Made by a program: the position numbers and the translations under genes. Below the pieces are notes generated by a model that was given only the letters and a program-made list of their open reading frames with translations, made no database searches and was not told the DNA's origin. Below, in pieces: positions 1 through 9,324 of a stretch of DNA of 52,668 bases (the first letter of the stretch is position 1; every line of letters begins with the position of its first letter). The stretch comes from Streptacidiphilus melanogenes (lineage in GTDB: Bacteria > Actinomycetota > Actinomycetes > Streptomycetales > Streptomycetaceae): NCBI RefSeq assembly GCF_000787835.1, contig NZ_BBPP01000007.1:26412-79079 (forward strand). Reading direction: 5' to 3'.

Positions 1-78
1 CCTGCGGACCCAGCCGCCGGCGCCGCCGTTGGCCGTCGGATCCCACACTGCGGGGCTCGTGCCGTCCCGATCGCTCAT
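1..78 (-). CDS. 5' end of an unidentified gene, cut by the window edge
   Basis: Only the first 26 codons are present (MSDRDGTSPAVWDPTANGG then AGGWVRR). The ATG ends at base 78 and is preceded on the minus strand by a GAGGTG ribosome-binding site about four bases away. The frame stays open to the edge of the window and has the strong G/C third-position bias of real genes here. Too little is visible to name a family. It lies downstream of the methyltransferase gene on the same strand, about 125 bp away. Confidence 0.5.
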   Translation of the reverse strand, partial: MSDRDGTSPAVWDPTANGGAGGWVRR

Positions 79-204
79 CGCCCACCTCGCCGCGTACCGC
101 AGGTACCCCGAAACCGATGGGCGCCACCGTATCGAACCCCTGCAGCCCGCAGGCGGCTTTGTACGATCAAGAACGCCCGCGTTCAGCCCCGACCGAACAG
201 AGCA

Positions 205-864
<660 letters not shown>

Positions 865-932
865 TCACCCTACCGGCCGGTCACATGCGCACCGAGGCCG
901 CATGCGTCCGGCCGGTCAGCCGGGCGTGGAGG

Positions 933-2285
933 TCACACCCCGAGCAGGTCGTCGGCGATCGGGCGGGCGAGGAGCCGCAGCTCGGCGTCGATCGCGGCGG
1001 AGGCCTCCGGGCTCAGCAGCACCGCCGGCTCTGCCGCCTCGTCGCGGCGGCGCACGAAGGCCAGGCGCAGGTGGGACGGCGGGTGGGTGCCGTCGAAGTC
1101 GCTGTGGGTCAGCTCGGCCGCGAGGATGCGCCGGGTGCGCTCGGCGGCCGGGATGCTCCGCACGTACTCCTGGATCTGCGTCCACAGGTCCGTCTTCGGC
1201 GCCTCCGCCACCGTTGCGGGCTCGTCGGCCGCCCCGGCTCCCCGCCGCCACCGGCCGGGCACCCGCTGGCCCGCGACCTTGCGCTGGTGGACGACGCTCT
1301 CGTAAGCCGTCCCCAGGCGCAGCGCCTCGACCAGCCCGACCGCGCCCTCGGTCCCGGCGAGCCGGGTGGTGAAGGAGTCGGCCAGGTACTCGGCGCGACG
1401 GCTGCCCATCCGGGTGAGCCAGTGCAGCAGCCGCGCGTAGAGCAGGACAAGCTGGGCGATGCCGGCGGTCAGCCAGCTGACGACCAGGGCGACGACGGCC
1501 TCCATGCCGCGGCGCCGACTGCGCATGCTGGAGTTGGCCCGCAGGCCCTGCACCCACTCCACCAGCGCCTCCAGCGCGGCCCCGAGCCAGATCCCGCGCC
1601 GCGCGTCGCCGTTGGCGCCGTGGCCGAACTCGTGGGCCAGCAGCGCCACGCGCTCCTGCTCGCGCAGGGACGCCCACATCGGCATGCCGATGCGCAGCAC
1701 GACCCGGCGCCGCAGACCGACGCGCGTGTAGCCCGCGTTGTAGCGGCCGTCGATGAGAATGGCGTCGGCACGACGGGTGCCGATCCCGTCGGCGACGGAG
1801 TCCGCCAGGTCCCACAGTGCCGGGGCGTTCTGGCGGGTGACCGCGGTGCTGCGCTTGAGGAAACGCCGGTAGGAGCCGAGGCGCGGCCGGCCGGCGTAGG
1901 CGACGGCGAAGAGGGCCAGGGCCCCGATCCAGGCGGGCCAGGCCCCGTAGGCGATCAGCAGGCAGCCGGAGACGAGGGCGGCCAGGGTGACGAGGTGCAC
2001 CGGCAGGGCCAGCGCGACGGCCGCGTAGTGGGCCGCGTCCCGGCGCGGGCCGAGGTCCTTGCCGGAGACGGCCTCGTCGAAGAGCCGCTCCTCCAGGGCC
2101 CGGTCCAGTCGCTGGCGCAGGCCGTTCCCCTCTTTCTTCCCCTTCTTCTCCGCAGCCTTGAGCTGCGATTCCGGCAACACGTTCCAATGGCATGAAGGGC
2201 ACCAGACGGCGAATCTCGGGTCGCTGGTGAGCGAACCGGAGCATTCCGGGCAAACGGCGTTCAGGCTCGTCAGGGAGGTGGTCAC
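933..2285 (-). CDS. M48-family zinc metallopeptidase, membrane-anchored
   Basis: A 450-residue protein. It opens with a small zinc-ribbon-like pair (CPEC at residues 12-15 and CPSC at 29-32), then two hydrophobic segments (about 88-131), then the peptidase domain with the catalytic HEFGH motif at 218-222. RRAEYLAD near residue 299 supplies the third zinc ligand (Glu) expected in M48. A third hydrophobic stretch lies at about 263-283. The architecture resembles HtpX-like or Ste24-like membrane proteases with an added N-terminal zinc finger. The GTG start at 2285 is the only one that retains the finger. It is divergent from the acyl-CoA dehydrogenase gene across 117 bp that hold a KstR-like site, but nothing shows that this site controls it. 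Confidence 0.85.
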   Translation of the reverse strand: MTTSLTSLNAVCPECSGSLTSDPRFAVWCPSCHWNVLPESQLKAAEKKGKKEGNGLRQRLDRALEERLFDEAVSGKDLGPRRDAAHYAAVALALPVHLVTLAALVSGCLLIAYGAWPAWIGALALFAVAYAGRPRLGSYRRFLKRSTAVTRQNAPALWDLADSVADGIGTRRADAILIDGRYNAGYTRVGLRRRVVLRIGMPMWASLREQERVALLAHEFGHGANGDARRGIWLGAALEALVEWVQGLRANSSMRSRRRGMEAVVALVVSWLTAGIAQLVLLYARLLHWLTRMGSRRAEYLADSFTTRLAGTEGAVGLVEALRLGTAYESVVHQRKVAGQRVPGRWRRGAGAADEPATVAEAPKTDLWTQIQEYVRSIPAAERTRRILAAELTHSDFDGTHPPSHLRLAFVRRRDEAAEPAVLLSPEASAAIDAELRLLARPIADDLLGV

Positions 2286-2353
2286 GGCCGGAGATCATGC
2301 CCGATCCGATTCTCCCGACGGAAGCCGACCGCGGCGCCGGGCTTCCCAATTTC

Positions 2354-2367
2354 TGTAACGGGTTCTA
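2354..2367. promoter_or_regulatory. KstR-like operator upstream of the FadE34-like gene
   Basis: The bases TGTAACGGGTTCTA fit the pattern TnnAACnnGTTnnA known for KstR, the TetR-type repressor of cholesterol catabolism in mycobacteria and rhodococci. The site sits 36-49 bp before the ATG at 2403, where a repressor would block transcription. A better palindrome of the same type lies at 5898-5913. Assigning KstR itself is inference; no kstR gene is in the window. Confidence 0.6.
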
Positions 2368-2402
2368 GTCTGACGCCACGTCAGCTTCAGAAGGGGGCGT
2401 CC

Positions 2403-4583
2403 ATGGCGGTCGGCATCAGCGAGGAGCACCGGGAGTTGCGGGGCTCGGTGCGGCGCCTGCTGGAGCGGGAGGTCCCCGGACCGGTGGTCCGGGCGGCGCT
2501 GGCGGAGGAGCCGGGTGTCGTGGGGACCGCCCGGCCCTCGTGGTGGAAGGGGCTGGCCGAGCAGGGGCTGCTCGGCCTGCACCTGCCCGAGCGGGCGGGC
2601 GGGGGCGGCGGCGGACTGCTGGATCTGGGCGTGGTGGTCGAGGAGACCGGCCGGGCGCTGCTGCCCGGCGGCTACCTGCCGACGGTCCTGGCCGCCGCAC
2701 TGCTCGCCCGTTCCGACCCCGACGACCCGCGGCTCGCCGCTCTCGCCGACGGCGCACTGACCGCCGCCGTGGCCTGGTGCGGAGCGGTGACGGCGACGCC
2801 GGACGGACACCTGGACGGGGTGGCCGGCGTCGTGCCCGGTGCGGCGGAGGCGGAACTGCTCGTGGTCCGGGCCGTCGGTGGGGGCGGCCCGGTCTGGTAC
2901 GCGGTCCCCGCCTCCGCCGCGCGGATCACCGCGCTGACGGCGCTCGACCCGACCCGTGGCCTCGGCTGTGTCGCGTTCGACGACGCCCCTGCCGAACAAC
3001 TCGCGGGCCCCGCCTCCGATGCCGCGTCCGATGCCGCGTCCGACGCCGCGTCCGACGCCGACGCCGCCTACGACGCGATCGTGCGGACCCTGCTCGCCGC
3101 CGAGGCGTCCGGCATCGCCCGCTGGGCGCTGGAGACCGCCGCCGAACACGCCAGGGTCCGTGAGCAGTTCGGGCGGCCCATCGGCCAGTTCCAGGCCGTC
3201 AAGCACCTCTGCGCCGGGCTGCTGGTCCGCGCCGAGAAGGCCGCCGCCGCGACCTGGGCCGCCGCACGTGAGACCACGCCGCTGACCGCCGCCGTCGCCG
3301 CGGCCCTCGCCGTCGACGCCGCCTGCGCCAACGCCGAGGACTGCATCCAGATTCTCGGCGGCATCGGCTTCACCTGGGAGCACGACGCCCACCTGCGTCT
3401 GCGCCGGGCTCTCTCGCTGCGCCAACTCCTCGGCGGCGAAGGAGCGCTGTGGCGCGCGGTCGCCGAGGCGGCCGCAGTCGCCGAGCCGTGGCGCCCGCAG
3501 CTGGAACTGCCGCCCGAGGCCGCGGAGTTCCGCGCCGACGCCCGAGCGGCGGCGGCCTCCGTCGCCGGGCTCGACCCGGCCGAGCAGCGCCGCCGCCTCG
3601 CGCCCGACGGCTGGGCCGCGCCGCACCTCCCGCCCCCCTACGGGCTCGGCGCCGGACCGCTGCGTCAGCTCGTCGTCGAGCAGGAGCTGCGCGCTGCAGG
3701 GGTGCGGCTGCCGGACCTGACCATCGGCAACTGGGTCGTCCCCTCCCTCGTCGCCCACGGCACCGACGCCCAGCGCGAGAGGTTGCTGATGCCGACCCTG
3801 CGCGGCGAACTGACCTGGTGCCAGCTCTTCTCCGAGCCGGAGGCCGGCTCCGACCTCGCCTCGCTGCGCACCCGCGCGGTCCGGCAGGAGGACGGCAGCT
3901 GGCGTGTCGACGGCCAGAAGGTGTGGACCTCCAGCGCCCGGACCGCCGACTTCGGCATCCTGCTCGCCCGCACCTCGCCCGAGAAGCCCAAGCACCAGGG
4001 CCTCACCTACTTCGTCGTCGACATGCACGGCACCCCCGGCATCGACATCCGCCCGCTGCGCGAACTGACCGGCGACGCGGTCTTCAACGAGGTCTTCCTC
4101 GACGACGTGCGGCTGCCCGCCGACGCCGTGGTGGGCGCCGTCGACGACGGCTGGCGGGTGGCCCGGCACACGCTCGGCAACGAGCGCGTCCACATGGCCG
4201 ACGCCAGCCCCACCGGTCCCGCCGTCCAGCGCCTGCTGCACGCCCCCGGCGGCGACCCGGCCGTCCTAGGCCGCCTCGTCGCCGACGAGCACGTGCTCGC
4301 CTGCATCGACCTGCGCACCACGCTCAGCGCCCTCGACGGCCTGGACCCCGGCGCGGGCGGCAGCGTCCGCAAGCTCGTCTCCGCCCCGCACGCGCAGCGC
4401 GTCGCCGCGTACGCGCTGGAGCTGTGCGGGGAGACGGGCGCGGTGTACGAGGGCCTCGGCCGCGAGATCGGGCACGCGGTGCTGATGTCGCGCTGCCTGA
4501 CCATCGCCGGCGGCACCACGCAGGTCCAGCTCAACGTCGTCGCCGAGCGCATCCTCGGCCTCCCGCGCGATCCGCAGCCGTAG
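2403..4583 (+). CDS. Fused two-domain acyl-CoA dehydrogenase (FadE34-like)
   Basis: This 726-residue protein holds two acyl-CoA dehydrogenase units in tandem. The first (about 1-360) ends with the conserved helices [18 protein letters not shown] and [13 protein letters not shown]. The second (about 365-726) carries [17 protein letters not shown], the FAD/substrate loop [11 protein letters not shown] and the C-terminal [11 protein letters not shown] motif. Fused dehydrogenases of this length are typified by mycobacterial FadE34, which oxidises steroid side-chain CoA esters in the KstR regulon. The start has a good AAGGGGG ribosome-binding site. A run of four 12-bp repeats in the first unit adds a low-complexity Ala-Ser-Asp linker. 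The thiolase gene follows 19 bp downstream, so the two are probably co-transcribed. Confidence 0.88.
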   Translation: MAVGISEEHRELRGSVRRLLEREVPGPVVRAALAEEPGVVGTARPSWWKGLAEQGLLGLHLPERAGGGGGGLLDLGVVVEETGRALLPGGYLPTVLAAALLARSDPDDPRLAALADGALTAAVAWCGAVTATPDGHLDGVAGVVPGAAEAELLVVRAVGGGGPVWYAVPASAARITALTALDPTRGLGCVAFDDAPAEQLAGPASDAASDAASDAASDADAAYDAIVRTLLAAEASGIARWALETAAEHARVREQFGRPIGQFQAVKHLCAGLLVRAEKAAAATWAAARETTPLTAAVAAALAVDAACANAEDCIQILGGIGFTWEHDAHLRLRRALSLRQLLGGEGALWRAVAEAAAVAEPWRPQLELPPEAAEFRADARAAAASVAGLDPAEQRRRLAPDGWAAPHLPPPYGLGAGPLRQLVVEQELRAAGVRLPDLTIGNWVVPSLVAHGTDAQRERLLMPTLRGELTWCQLFSEPEAGSDLASLRTRAVRQEDGSWRVDGQKVWTSSARTADFGILLARTSPEKPKHQGLTYFVVDMHGTPGIDIRPLRELTGDAVFNEVFLDDVRLPADAVVGAVDDGWRVARHTLGNERVHMADASPTGPAVQRLLHAPGGDPAVLGRLVADEHVLACIDLRTTLSALDGLDPGAGGSVRKLVSAPHAQRVAAYALELCGETGAVYEGLGREIGHAVLMSRCLTIAGGTTQVQLNVVAERILGLPRDPQP
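3016..3066 (+). repeat. In-frame 12-bp tandem repeat inside the acyl-CoA dehydrogenase
   Basis: About four copies of a GCSTCCGAYGCC unit encode a repeated Ala-Ser-Asp-Ala tract, followed by Asp-Ala-Asp-Ala-Ala. The tract falls between the substrate-binding part and the C-terminal helical domain of the first dehydrogenase unit, so it looks like a flexible, length-variable linker. Copies differ only at the third base of the Asp codon. Confidence 0.8.
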
Positions 4584-4602
4584 CAGCAGAGTCGGAGTAG
4601 AG

Positions 4603-5796
4603 ATGACCGAGAAGGTGTTCCTCGTCGGCGTCGGCATGACGAGGTTCGAGAAGCCGGAGACGCGCGACTGGCAGTACTGGGACATGGCGAAGGAGGCGGG
4701 CGAGGCCGCCCTCGCCGACGCCGGGATCGCCTACGGCCTCGTCGAGCAGGCCGCCGTCGGCTACTGCCACCAGCAGTCGACCGCCGGGCAGCGCGCCCTC
4801 TACACCGTCGGCCTGACCGGCGTCCCGGTCTACAACGTCAACAACAACTGCGCCACCGGCTCGACCGCGCTGATGATGGCACGTCAGTTCGTCGCGGGCG
4901 GTCTGAACGACTGCGTGCTGGCGTTGGGCTTCGAGCAGATGAGCAGGGGCGCGCTCGGCGGCGGCGCGGGCGCGGGAGGCTTCGCGGCCAGCCCCGTCGC
5001 CCGCCACTACGGCGTGATGGCCGCCCGGCACGGTTTCGAGGCCACCCCGCCGACCGCGCAGATCTTCGGCAACGCCGCCCGCGAGCACATGGAGCGGTAC
5101 GGCACCACCGCCGAGCAGCTCGCCCTCGTCGGCGTGAAGAACCACCGGCACTCGGCGGCCAACCCGCGCGCCCAGTTCCGCGACGAGTACTCCCTTCAGG
5201 AGGTGCTGGCGGCGCGGACCATCCACGCGCCGCTGACCAAGCTCCAGTGCTCGCCCACCTCCGACGGGGCCGCCGCGGCCGTCGTGGCGAGCGAGCGCTT
5301 CGTGCGCGAGCACGCGCTGCAGGACCGCGCGGTCGAGATCGTCGCCCAGGCGATGACGACGGACACCGAGGAAAGCTTCGCCTCCGGCTCCTGCATCGAC
5401 GTCGTCGGCAAGCCGATGTCGCGCGAGGCCGGGCGGGCCGTGTTCGAGCAGTCCGGCCTCGGCATCGAGGACGTCGACGTCGTCGAGCTCCACGACTGCT
5501 TCTCCGTCAACGAGCTGCTCACCTACGAGGCGCTCGGGATGTGCCCGGACGGCGCGGGCGGCAAGCTCGTCGCCGAGGGCGCGACCACCTACGGCGGCCG
5601 CTGGGTGGTCAACCCCTCCGGCGGGCTGATCTCCAAGGGGCACCCGCTGGGCGCCACCGGCCTCGCGCAGTGCGCCGAGCTCGTCTGGCAGCTGCGCGGC
5701 GAGGCGGAGGGCCGCCAGGTGCCGAACGCCCGCGTCGGTCTCGCCCACAACATCGGCCTCGGTGGCGCGGCGGTGGTGACCATGCTGCGCAGGTGA
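4603..5796 (+). CDS. SCP2-type thiolase / lipid-transfer protein
   Basis: A 397-residue thiolase-fold protein. The nucleophile region is [19 protein letters not shown] (Cys83), and the second active-site stretch is [20 protein letters not shown]. The C-terminal motif is [11 protein letters not shown], with His where degradative thiolases have CxGGGQG, which is characteristic of SCP2-thiolase and Ltp proteins. Ltp proteins in actinobacterial cholesterol catabolism act as thiolases or, together with DUF35 partners, as aldolases on side-chain CoA thioesters. No DUF35 partner is adjacent, so a thiolase role is the simpler reading. The gene follows the FadE34-like gene by 19 bp and shares its KstR-like promoter site. 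Confidence 0.88.
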   Translation: MTEKVFLVGVGMTRFEKPETRDWQYWDMAKEAGEAALADAGIAYGLVEQAAVGYCHQQSTAGQRALYTVGLTGVPVYNVNNNCATGSTALMMARQFVAGGLNDCVLALGFEQMSRGALGGGAGAGGFAASPVARHYGVMAARHGFEATPPTAQIFGNAAREHMERYGTTAEQLALVGVKNHRHSAANPRAQFRDEYSLQEVLAARTIHAPLTKLQCSPTSDGAAAAVVASERFVREHALQDRAVEIVAQAMTTDTEESFASGSCIDVVGKPMSREAGRAVFEQSGLGIEDVDVVELHDCFSVNELLTYEALGMCPDGAGGKLVAEGATTYGGRWVVNPSGGLISKGHPLGATGLAQCAELVWQLRGEAEGRQVPNARVGLAHNIGLGGAAVVTMLRR

Positions 5797-5897
5797 CCGC
5801 GGGCTCGGACCGCGGACGCCGACCGGGCCCTCAAGCGCCCTGTGCGGCTCTCCGTGACTGACCCGTGTCAGGGCGTTCTCAACTGAAGCGCTTTGCG

Positions 5898-5913
5898 CTA
5901 GAACTTGTTCTAG
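5898..5913. promoter_or_regulatory. KstR-like palindromic operator upstream of the MaoC-ADH-SDR operon
   Basis: CTAGAACTTGTTCTAG is a perfect inverted repeat (CTAGAAC / GTTCTAG around TT, extended by a flanking G/C pair) and matches the TnnAACnnGTTnnA consensus of KstR. It lies in a 286-bp gap, about 170 bp before the MaoC start. The rest of the gap holds no gene that I can see. Confidence 0.7.
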
Positions 5914-6082
5914 CTCAGCCCTCAGCCCGCGGGACCGGCCGGACCAGGAGCAGTCGGCACCCGCGTCGAAGCGACCCCGGCGCGGCCGACGGTGCGGACG
6001 GCCGCGTCGGGGTCCACCAATGCTGAGACCAGGCCCCCGAGAATCCTGAGTGAGCGAACCCGAAAGACGAGAGAGGCTCTCC

Positions 6083-6949
6083 ATGCCCATCAACCCCGCC
6101 GAAGCCCTCGCCGCCCCCGCCCGCATCACCGAACTCGCCTGGGACCACAAGGACGTGATCCTCTACCACCTGGGCATCGGCGCGGGCGCGCAGCGACCGG
6201 CCACCGACCCCGACGAACTGCGCTGGACCTACGAGAAGGACCTCCAGGTGCTGCCCAGCTTCGTCACCGTCGCGGGCGGCGGCCTGGCCAAGGCAGGAGC
6301 CTTCAACCTGCCCGGCCTCGAGATCAACCTCGCCCAGGTGCTGCACGGAGGCCAGCGCATCGAGCTGCACCGCCCGATCCCCGCCGCCGGCCGCGCCCAG
6401 CTGACCAGCTCCCTCGCCGCCGTCCACGACAAGGGCAAGGCCGCCGTCCTCGTCATGCGCAGCGAGGCCGCCGACGCCGACGGCCCCCTCTACACCTGCG
6501 ACACCGAGATCTTCGTCCGCGGCGAGGGCGGCTTCGGCGGCGAGCGCGGCGAGAGCGTCCGCATCGAAGTGCCCGACCGCGAGCCGGACGCCGTGCGCGA
6601 GATCCCGGTCCGTCACGACCAGGCGCTGCTCTATCGCCTCTCCGGGGACTGGAACCCGCTCCACGCCGACCCCGACTTCGCCAAGCTGGCCGGCTTCGAC
6701 CGCCCGATCCTGCACGGCCTGTGCTCCTACGGCGTCACCCTCAAGGCCGTCGTGGACGCCGTCCTCGGCGGCGACGCCTCCCGGGTGCGCGAGTACCGCA
6801 CCCGCTTCGCCGGGATCTTCTTCCCCGGCGAGACGCTGCGCGTCCGGATCTGGCGCGACGGCGGGCAGCGGCTGCTCGTCACCGCGACCAGCGTGGAGCG
6901 CGACGACGCGCCCGTCCTCGCCGACACCGTCGTCACCCACCAGCCCTGA
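6083..6949 (+). CDS. MaoC-type 2-enoyl-CoA hydratase (double hot-dog)
   Basis: The 288-residue protein has the two-repeat layout of hydratase 2 / MFE-2 C-terminal domains. The catalytic hydratase-2 signature is RLSGDWNPLHADPDFAKLAG followed by DRPILHGLCSYG in the second hot-dog. The first half (ELAWDHKDVILYHLGIGAG ... QVLHGGQRIELHRPI) matches the non-catalytic substrate-tunnel repeat. Enzymes of this class hydrate trans-2-enoyl-CoA esters, including steroid side-chain intermediates. The ATG at 6083, with GAGAGG about 9 bases upstream, is preferred to a GTG 33 bases earlier that lacks a binding site. It heads a three-gene unit with the ADH and SDR genes. Confidence 0.87.
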   Translation: MPINPAEALAAPARITELAWDHKDVILYHLGIGAGAQRPATDPDELRWTYEKDLQVLPSFVTVAGGGLAKAGAFNLPGLEINLAQVLHGGQRIELHRPIPAAGRAQLTSSLAAVHDKGKAAVLVMRSEAADADGPLYTCDTEIFVRGEGGFGGERGESVRIEVPDREPDAVREIPVRHDQALLYRLSGDWNPLHADPDFAKLAGFDRPILHGLCSYGVTLKAVVDAVLGGDASRVREYRTRFAGIFFPGETLRVRIWRDGGQRLLVTATSVERDDAPVLADTVVTHQP

Positions 6950-7029
6950 CCCGCCCCCTTCGATCCGCACCCCCCGCACCCCACGTCCGCAACCCACATC
7001 CGCACCGCCACGACCGAGGAGCGAAGAAG

Positions 7030-8118
7030 ATGCGCGCAGCGGTTCTGCACGAGACCGGCCAGGAGAAACTGGAGGTCCACGACGGCGTCGAGACCCCGGC
7101 GACCGGGCCCGGCCAGGTCCGGATCAGGATGAAGGCCGCCAGCCTCTGCCACTCCGACCTGTCCGCCATGAGCGGTGTGCTGCCGCAGCCCGCCCCGTTC
7201 GTCCCCGGCCACGAGGGCGCGGGCGAGGTCGTCGAGGTGGGCGCGGGCGTGACGAGCCTGGCCGTCGGCGACCGCGTCATCGTCTGCTGGATGCCGCCCT
7301 GCGGCGCCTGCCCCTCCTGCCTGCGCGGCGAGGGCAACCTGTGCCTGGCCGCGTTCGCCAACATGGGCACGCCCAACTACCGGCACGACGGCAAGGACAT
7401 CTTCGGCTTCTCCGCCACCGGCACCTTCGCCGAGGAGAGCGTCGTCGCGGCCGGCTGTGCGGTGAAGATCCCCGACGACGTCCCCTACGAGGTCGCCGCC
7501 CTGATCGGCTGCGGCGTCACCACCGGCGTCGGCGCGGCCGTCAACACCGCCAAGGTGCTGCCCGGTTCGAAGGTCGCCGTGATCGGCTGCGGCGGCGTCG
7601 GCATCGCCGCCATCCAGGGCGCGAAGGTCTGCGGCGCGGCCCAGATCCTCGCGGTCGACCCCGTCGCCGCCCGCCGCGAGTGGGCGCTGCGCTTCGGCGC
7701 GACCGAGGCGGTCCACCCCGACGAGCTGAACGACGCCAAGGCCCGGATCACCGGCGGCGAGGGCTTCGACTACGCCTTCGAGGTCGTCGGCCGCTCGGCG
7801 ACCGTGCGCACCGCCTACGACGCGGTCCGGCGCGGCGGCGCCCTCGTCGTGGTCGGCGCGGGCGCGATGGACGACAACGCGCAGTTCAACATGTTCGAGC
7901 TGTTCTTCAACGAGAAGCGCGTCCTGCCCTCCCTCTACGGCGGCGCGGACGTGCCCGCGACCTACCGCAAGGTCATCGAGCTGTGGCGGGCCGGCCGCCT
8001 CGACCTCGAGGGCATGGTCACCCACCACGTGCCGCTCGGCCACGTCAACGACGCCATCGAGCAGATGCGCACCGGCGAGGCGCTGCGCACCGTCATCACC
8101 ATGGGGACGGACGCGTGA
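7030..8118 (+). CDS. Zinc-dependent alcohol dehydrogenase (MDR superfamily)
   Basis: A 362-residue medium-chain dehydrogenase. Catalytic zinc ligands are in ASLCHSDLSAMSG and in PGHEGAGEVVEVG. Four cysteines in CGACPSCLRGEGNLC bind the structural zinc. The Rossmann glycine motif is VIGCGGVGIAAIQGAK. The start has a GAGGAG ribosome-binding site eight bases upstream. The length and the CWMPPCGAC segment resemble NDMA-dependent or class III-type alcohol dehydrogenases. It lies between a hydratase and an SDR under a KstR-like site, so it likely oxidises a hydroxyl or aldehyde intermediate of a side-chain or fatty-acyl pathway; the substrate is not deducible. Confidence 0.88.
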   Translation: MRAAVLHETGQEKLEVHDGVETPATGPGQVRIRMKAASLCHSDLSAMSGVLPQPAPFVPGHEGAGEVVEVGAGVTSLAVGDRVIVCWMPPCGACPSCLRGEGNLCLAAFANMGTPNYRHDGKDIFGFSATGTFAEESVVAAGCAVKIPDDVPYEVAALIGCGVTTGVGAAVNTAKVLPGSKVAVIGCGGVGIAAIQGAKVCGAAQILAVDPVAARREWALRFGATEAVHPDELNDAKARITGGEGFDYAFEVVGRSATVRTAYDAVRRGGALVVVGAGAMDDNAQFNMFELFFNEKRVLPSLYGGADVPATYRKVIELWRAGRLDLEGMVTHHVPLGHVNDAIEQMRTGEALRTVITMGTDA

Positions 8119-9059
8119 CCACCACGTCGCTGGCGGGCCTCACCGCGATCGTCACCGGTGCGGGCCGCGGCCTGGGCCGCGCCGAGGCGCTGGAACTCGC
8201 CCGCGCGGGCGCGAACGTCGTCGTCAACGACTTCGGTGCGCCGGGCCGCGACGGCAGCGGCGCCGCGTCGGCGGCGCCCGCCGACGAAACGGTCGCCGAG
8301 ATCGCAGCGGCGGGCGGCCACGCCGTCGCGCACTACGGCGACATCGCCGACATCGGCACCGCCCAGGAACTGGTCGACCTCGCGGTCGCGACCTACGGGC
8401 AGCTGGACATCCTGGTCAACAACGCCGGCATCCTGCGCGACCGGATGGTCTTCTCCATGACGGAGGAGGAGTGGGACTCCGTCGTCCGCGTCCACCTGCG
8501 CGGCCACTTCGCCACGACCCGTGCGGCCGCCGCGTACTGGCGTGACCGGAGCAAGGCGGCCGGGGCGCCGGTGTACGGGCGGATCGTCAACACCTCGTCC
8601 GAGGCGTTCGTCGCGGGCTCCGCCGGACAGCCCAACTACGCGGCCGCGAAGGGCGGCATCGTCGGCCTCACCACCAGCAGCGCGAACGCGCTGGCCCGCT
8701 ACGGCGTCACCGCCAACGTCATCTGCCCGCGTGCCCGGACGCGCATGACCGAGGACGTCTTCGTCGGATCCATGAGCGCACCGGAGACAGGCATCGACCC
8801 GCTCGCCCCCGAGCACGTCTCCCCGCTCGTCGCCTACCTGGCCTCTCCGGCGGCGGCCTCGGTGAACGGCCAGTGCTTCGTCGTCCACGGCGGTATGGTC
8901 GCGATCCTCGGCGCCCCGCCGGTCCTGGCCAAGTTCGACACGGCGAAGGAGGTCTTCACGCCGGGTGAGCTGGACGAGCTGATGACCCCGTTCTACGCCG
9001 AACGCAAGCCGGGCGACGGCTTCGCCAACATGTCGGTTCTCGGCCTGAAGCACGGATGA
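8115..9059 (+). CDS. SDR-family 3-hydroxyacyl-CoA / 17-beta-hydroxysteroid-type dehydrogenase
   Basis: A 314-residue short-chain dehydrogenase. It shows the cofactor motif TGAGRGLGRA near residue 15, NNAG, and the catalytic Ser with the Tyr-Lys pair in SAGQPNYAAAKGG. The C-terminal extension of about 50 residues is longer than in FabG and resembles the N-terminal dehydrogenase unit of peroxisomal multifunctional enzyme 2, a layout also seen in cholesterol-cluster enzymes such as Rv3502c. The GTG start overlaps the ADH stop in a GTGA, so translation is coupled. Together with the MaoC gene it supplies the two middle steps of a beta-oxidation turn. Confidence 0.87.
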   Translation: MTTTSLAGLTAIVTGAGRGLGRAEALELARAGANVVVNDFGAPGRDGSGAASAAPADETVAEIAAAGGHAVAHYGDIADIGTAQELVDLAVATYGQLDILVNNAGILRDRMVFSMTEEEWDSVVRVHLRGHFATTRAAAAYWRDRSKAAGAPVYGRIVNTSSEAFVAGSAGQPNYAAAKGGIVGLTTSSANALARYGVTANVICPRARTRMTEDVFVGSMSAPETGIDPLAPEHVSPLVAYLASPAAASVNGQCFVVHGGMVAILGAPPVLAKFDTAKEVFTPGELDELMTPFYAERKPGDGFANMSVLGLKHG

Positions 9060-9068
9060 GCTGCCACA

Positions 9069-9098
9069 CCTGGGGGCGCGGTTCCCCGCGCCCCCAGG
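9069..9098. terminator. Bidirectional terminator between the SDR and the small peptide gene
   Basis: A perfect 13-bp inverted repeat (CCTGGGGGCGCGG, loop TTCC, then its complement) starts 10 bp after the SDR stop. It ends just before the stop of the convergent 44-residue peptide gene. There is no T-tract, as is usual in high-GC actinomycetes. Confidence 0.75.
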
Positions 9099-9101
9099 GT
9101 G

Positions 9102-9236
9102 CTACTCCGCGCGGCGGTGGCGACCGTGGGGGTTCGCCTCCTGCGCCTCCTCCTCGGCGATGTGGCCGCGGTGGCGGCCGTGCGGGTCCTCCTCCGCGGC
9201 GTTCTCAGTGGTGATGTCGGTGAGGGCATCAGACAT
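9102..9236 (-). CDS. 44-residue peptide with duplicated PHGRHR motif (candidate ribosomal peptide precursor)
   Basis: The ATG at 9236 is preceded by GGAG about 12 bases upstream. It encodes an acidic N-terminal segment (MSDALTDITTENAAEE) followed by two near-copies of a basic block, [D/N]PHGRHR, 18 residues apart (residues 18-23 and 36-41), separated by an acidic spacer. Both copies differ at synonymous codon positions, which argues for selection on the peptide. The S9 prolyl-oligopeptidase-type gene lies 88 bp upstream on the same strand, so a peptide/peptidase pair is plausible. No Cys is present, so lanthionine or disulfide chemistry is excluded. The function is unknown; a precursor of a processed peptide is inference. 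Confidence 0.6.
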   Translation of the reverse strand: MSDALTDITTENAAEEDPHGRHRGHIAEEEAQEANPHGRHRRAE

Positions 9237-9324
9237 GAGAGTCGTCTTCTCCGTGTTTGTTCTGTCTTCCGGCATTCGTGCTGGTGGTCCACCCTAGTGG
9301 CCTCGTAGGGACCTTCCCACCCGT

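Noticed and set aside
2295-4241. Long minus-strand open frame (about 650 codons) opposite the FadE34-like gene
   Set aside because: It is antisense to a gene with clear motifs, is rich in Gly/Arg/Val of the kind produced by high-GC shadows, and shows no domain.
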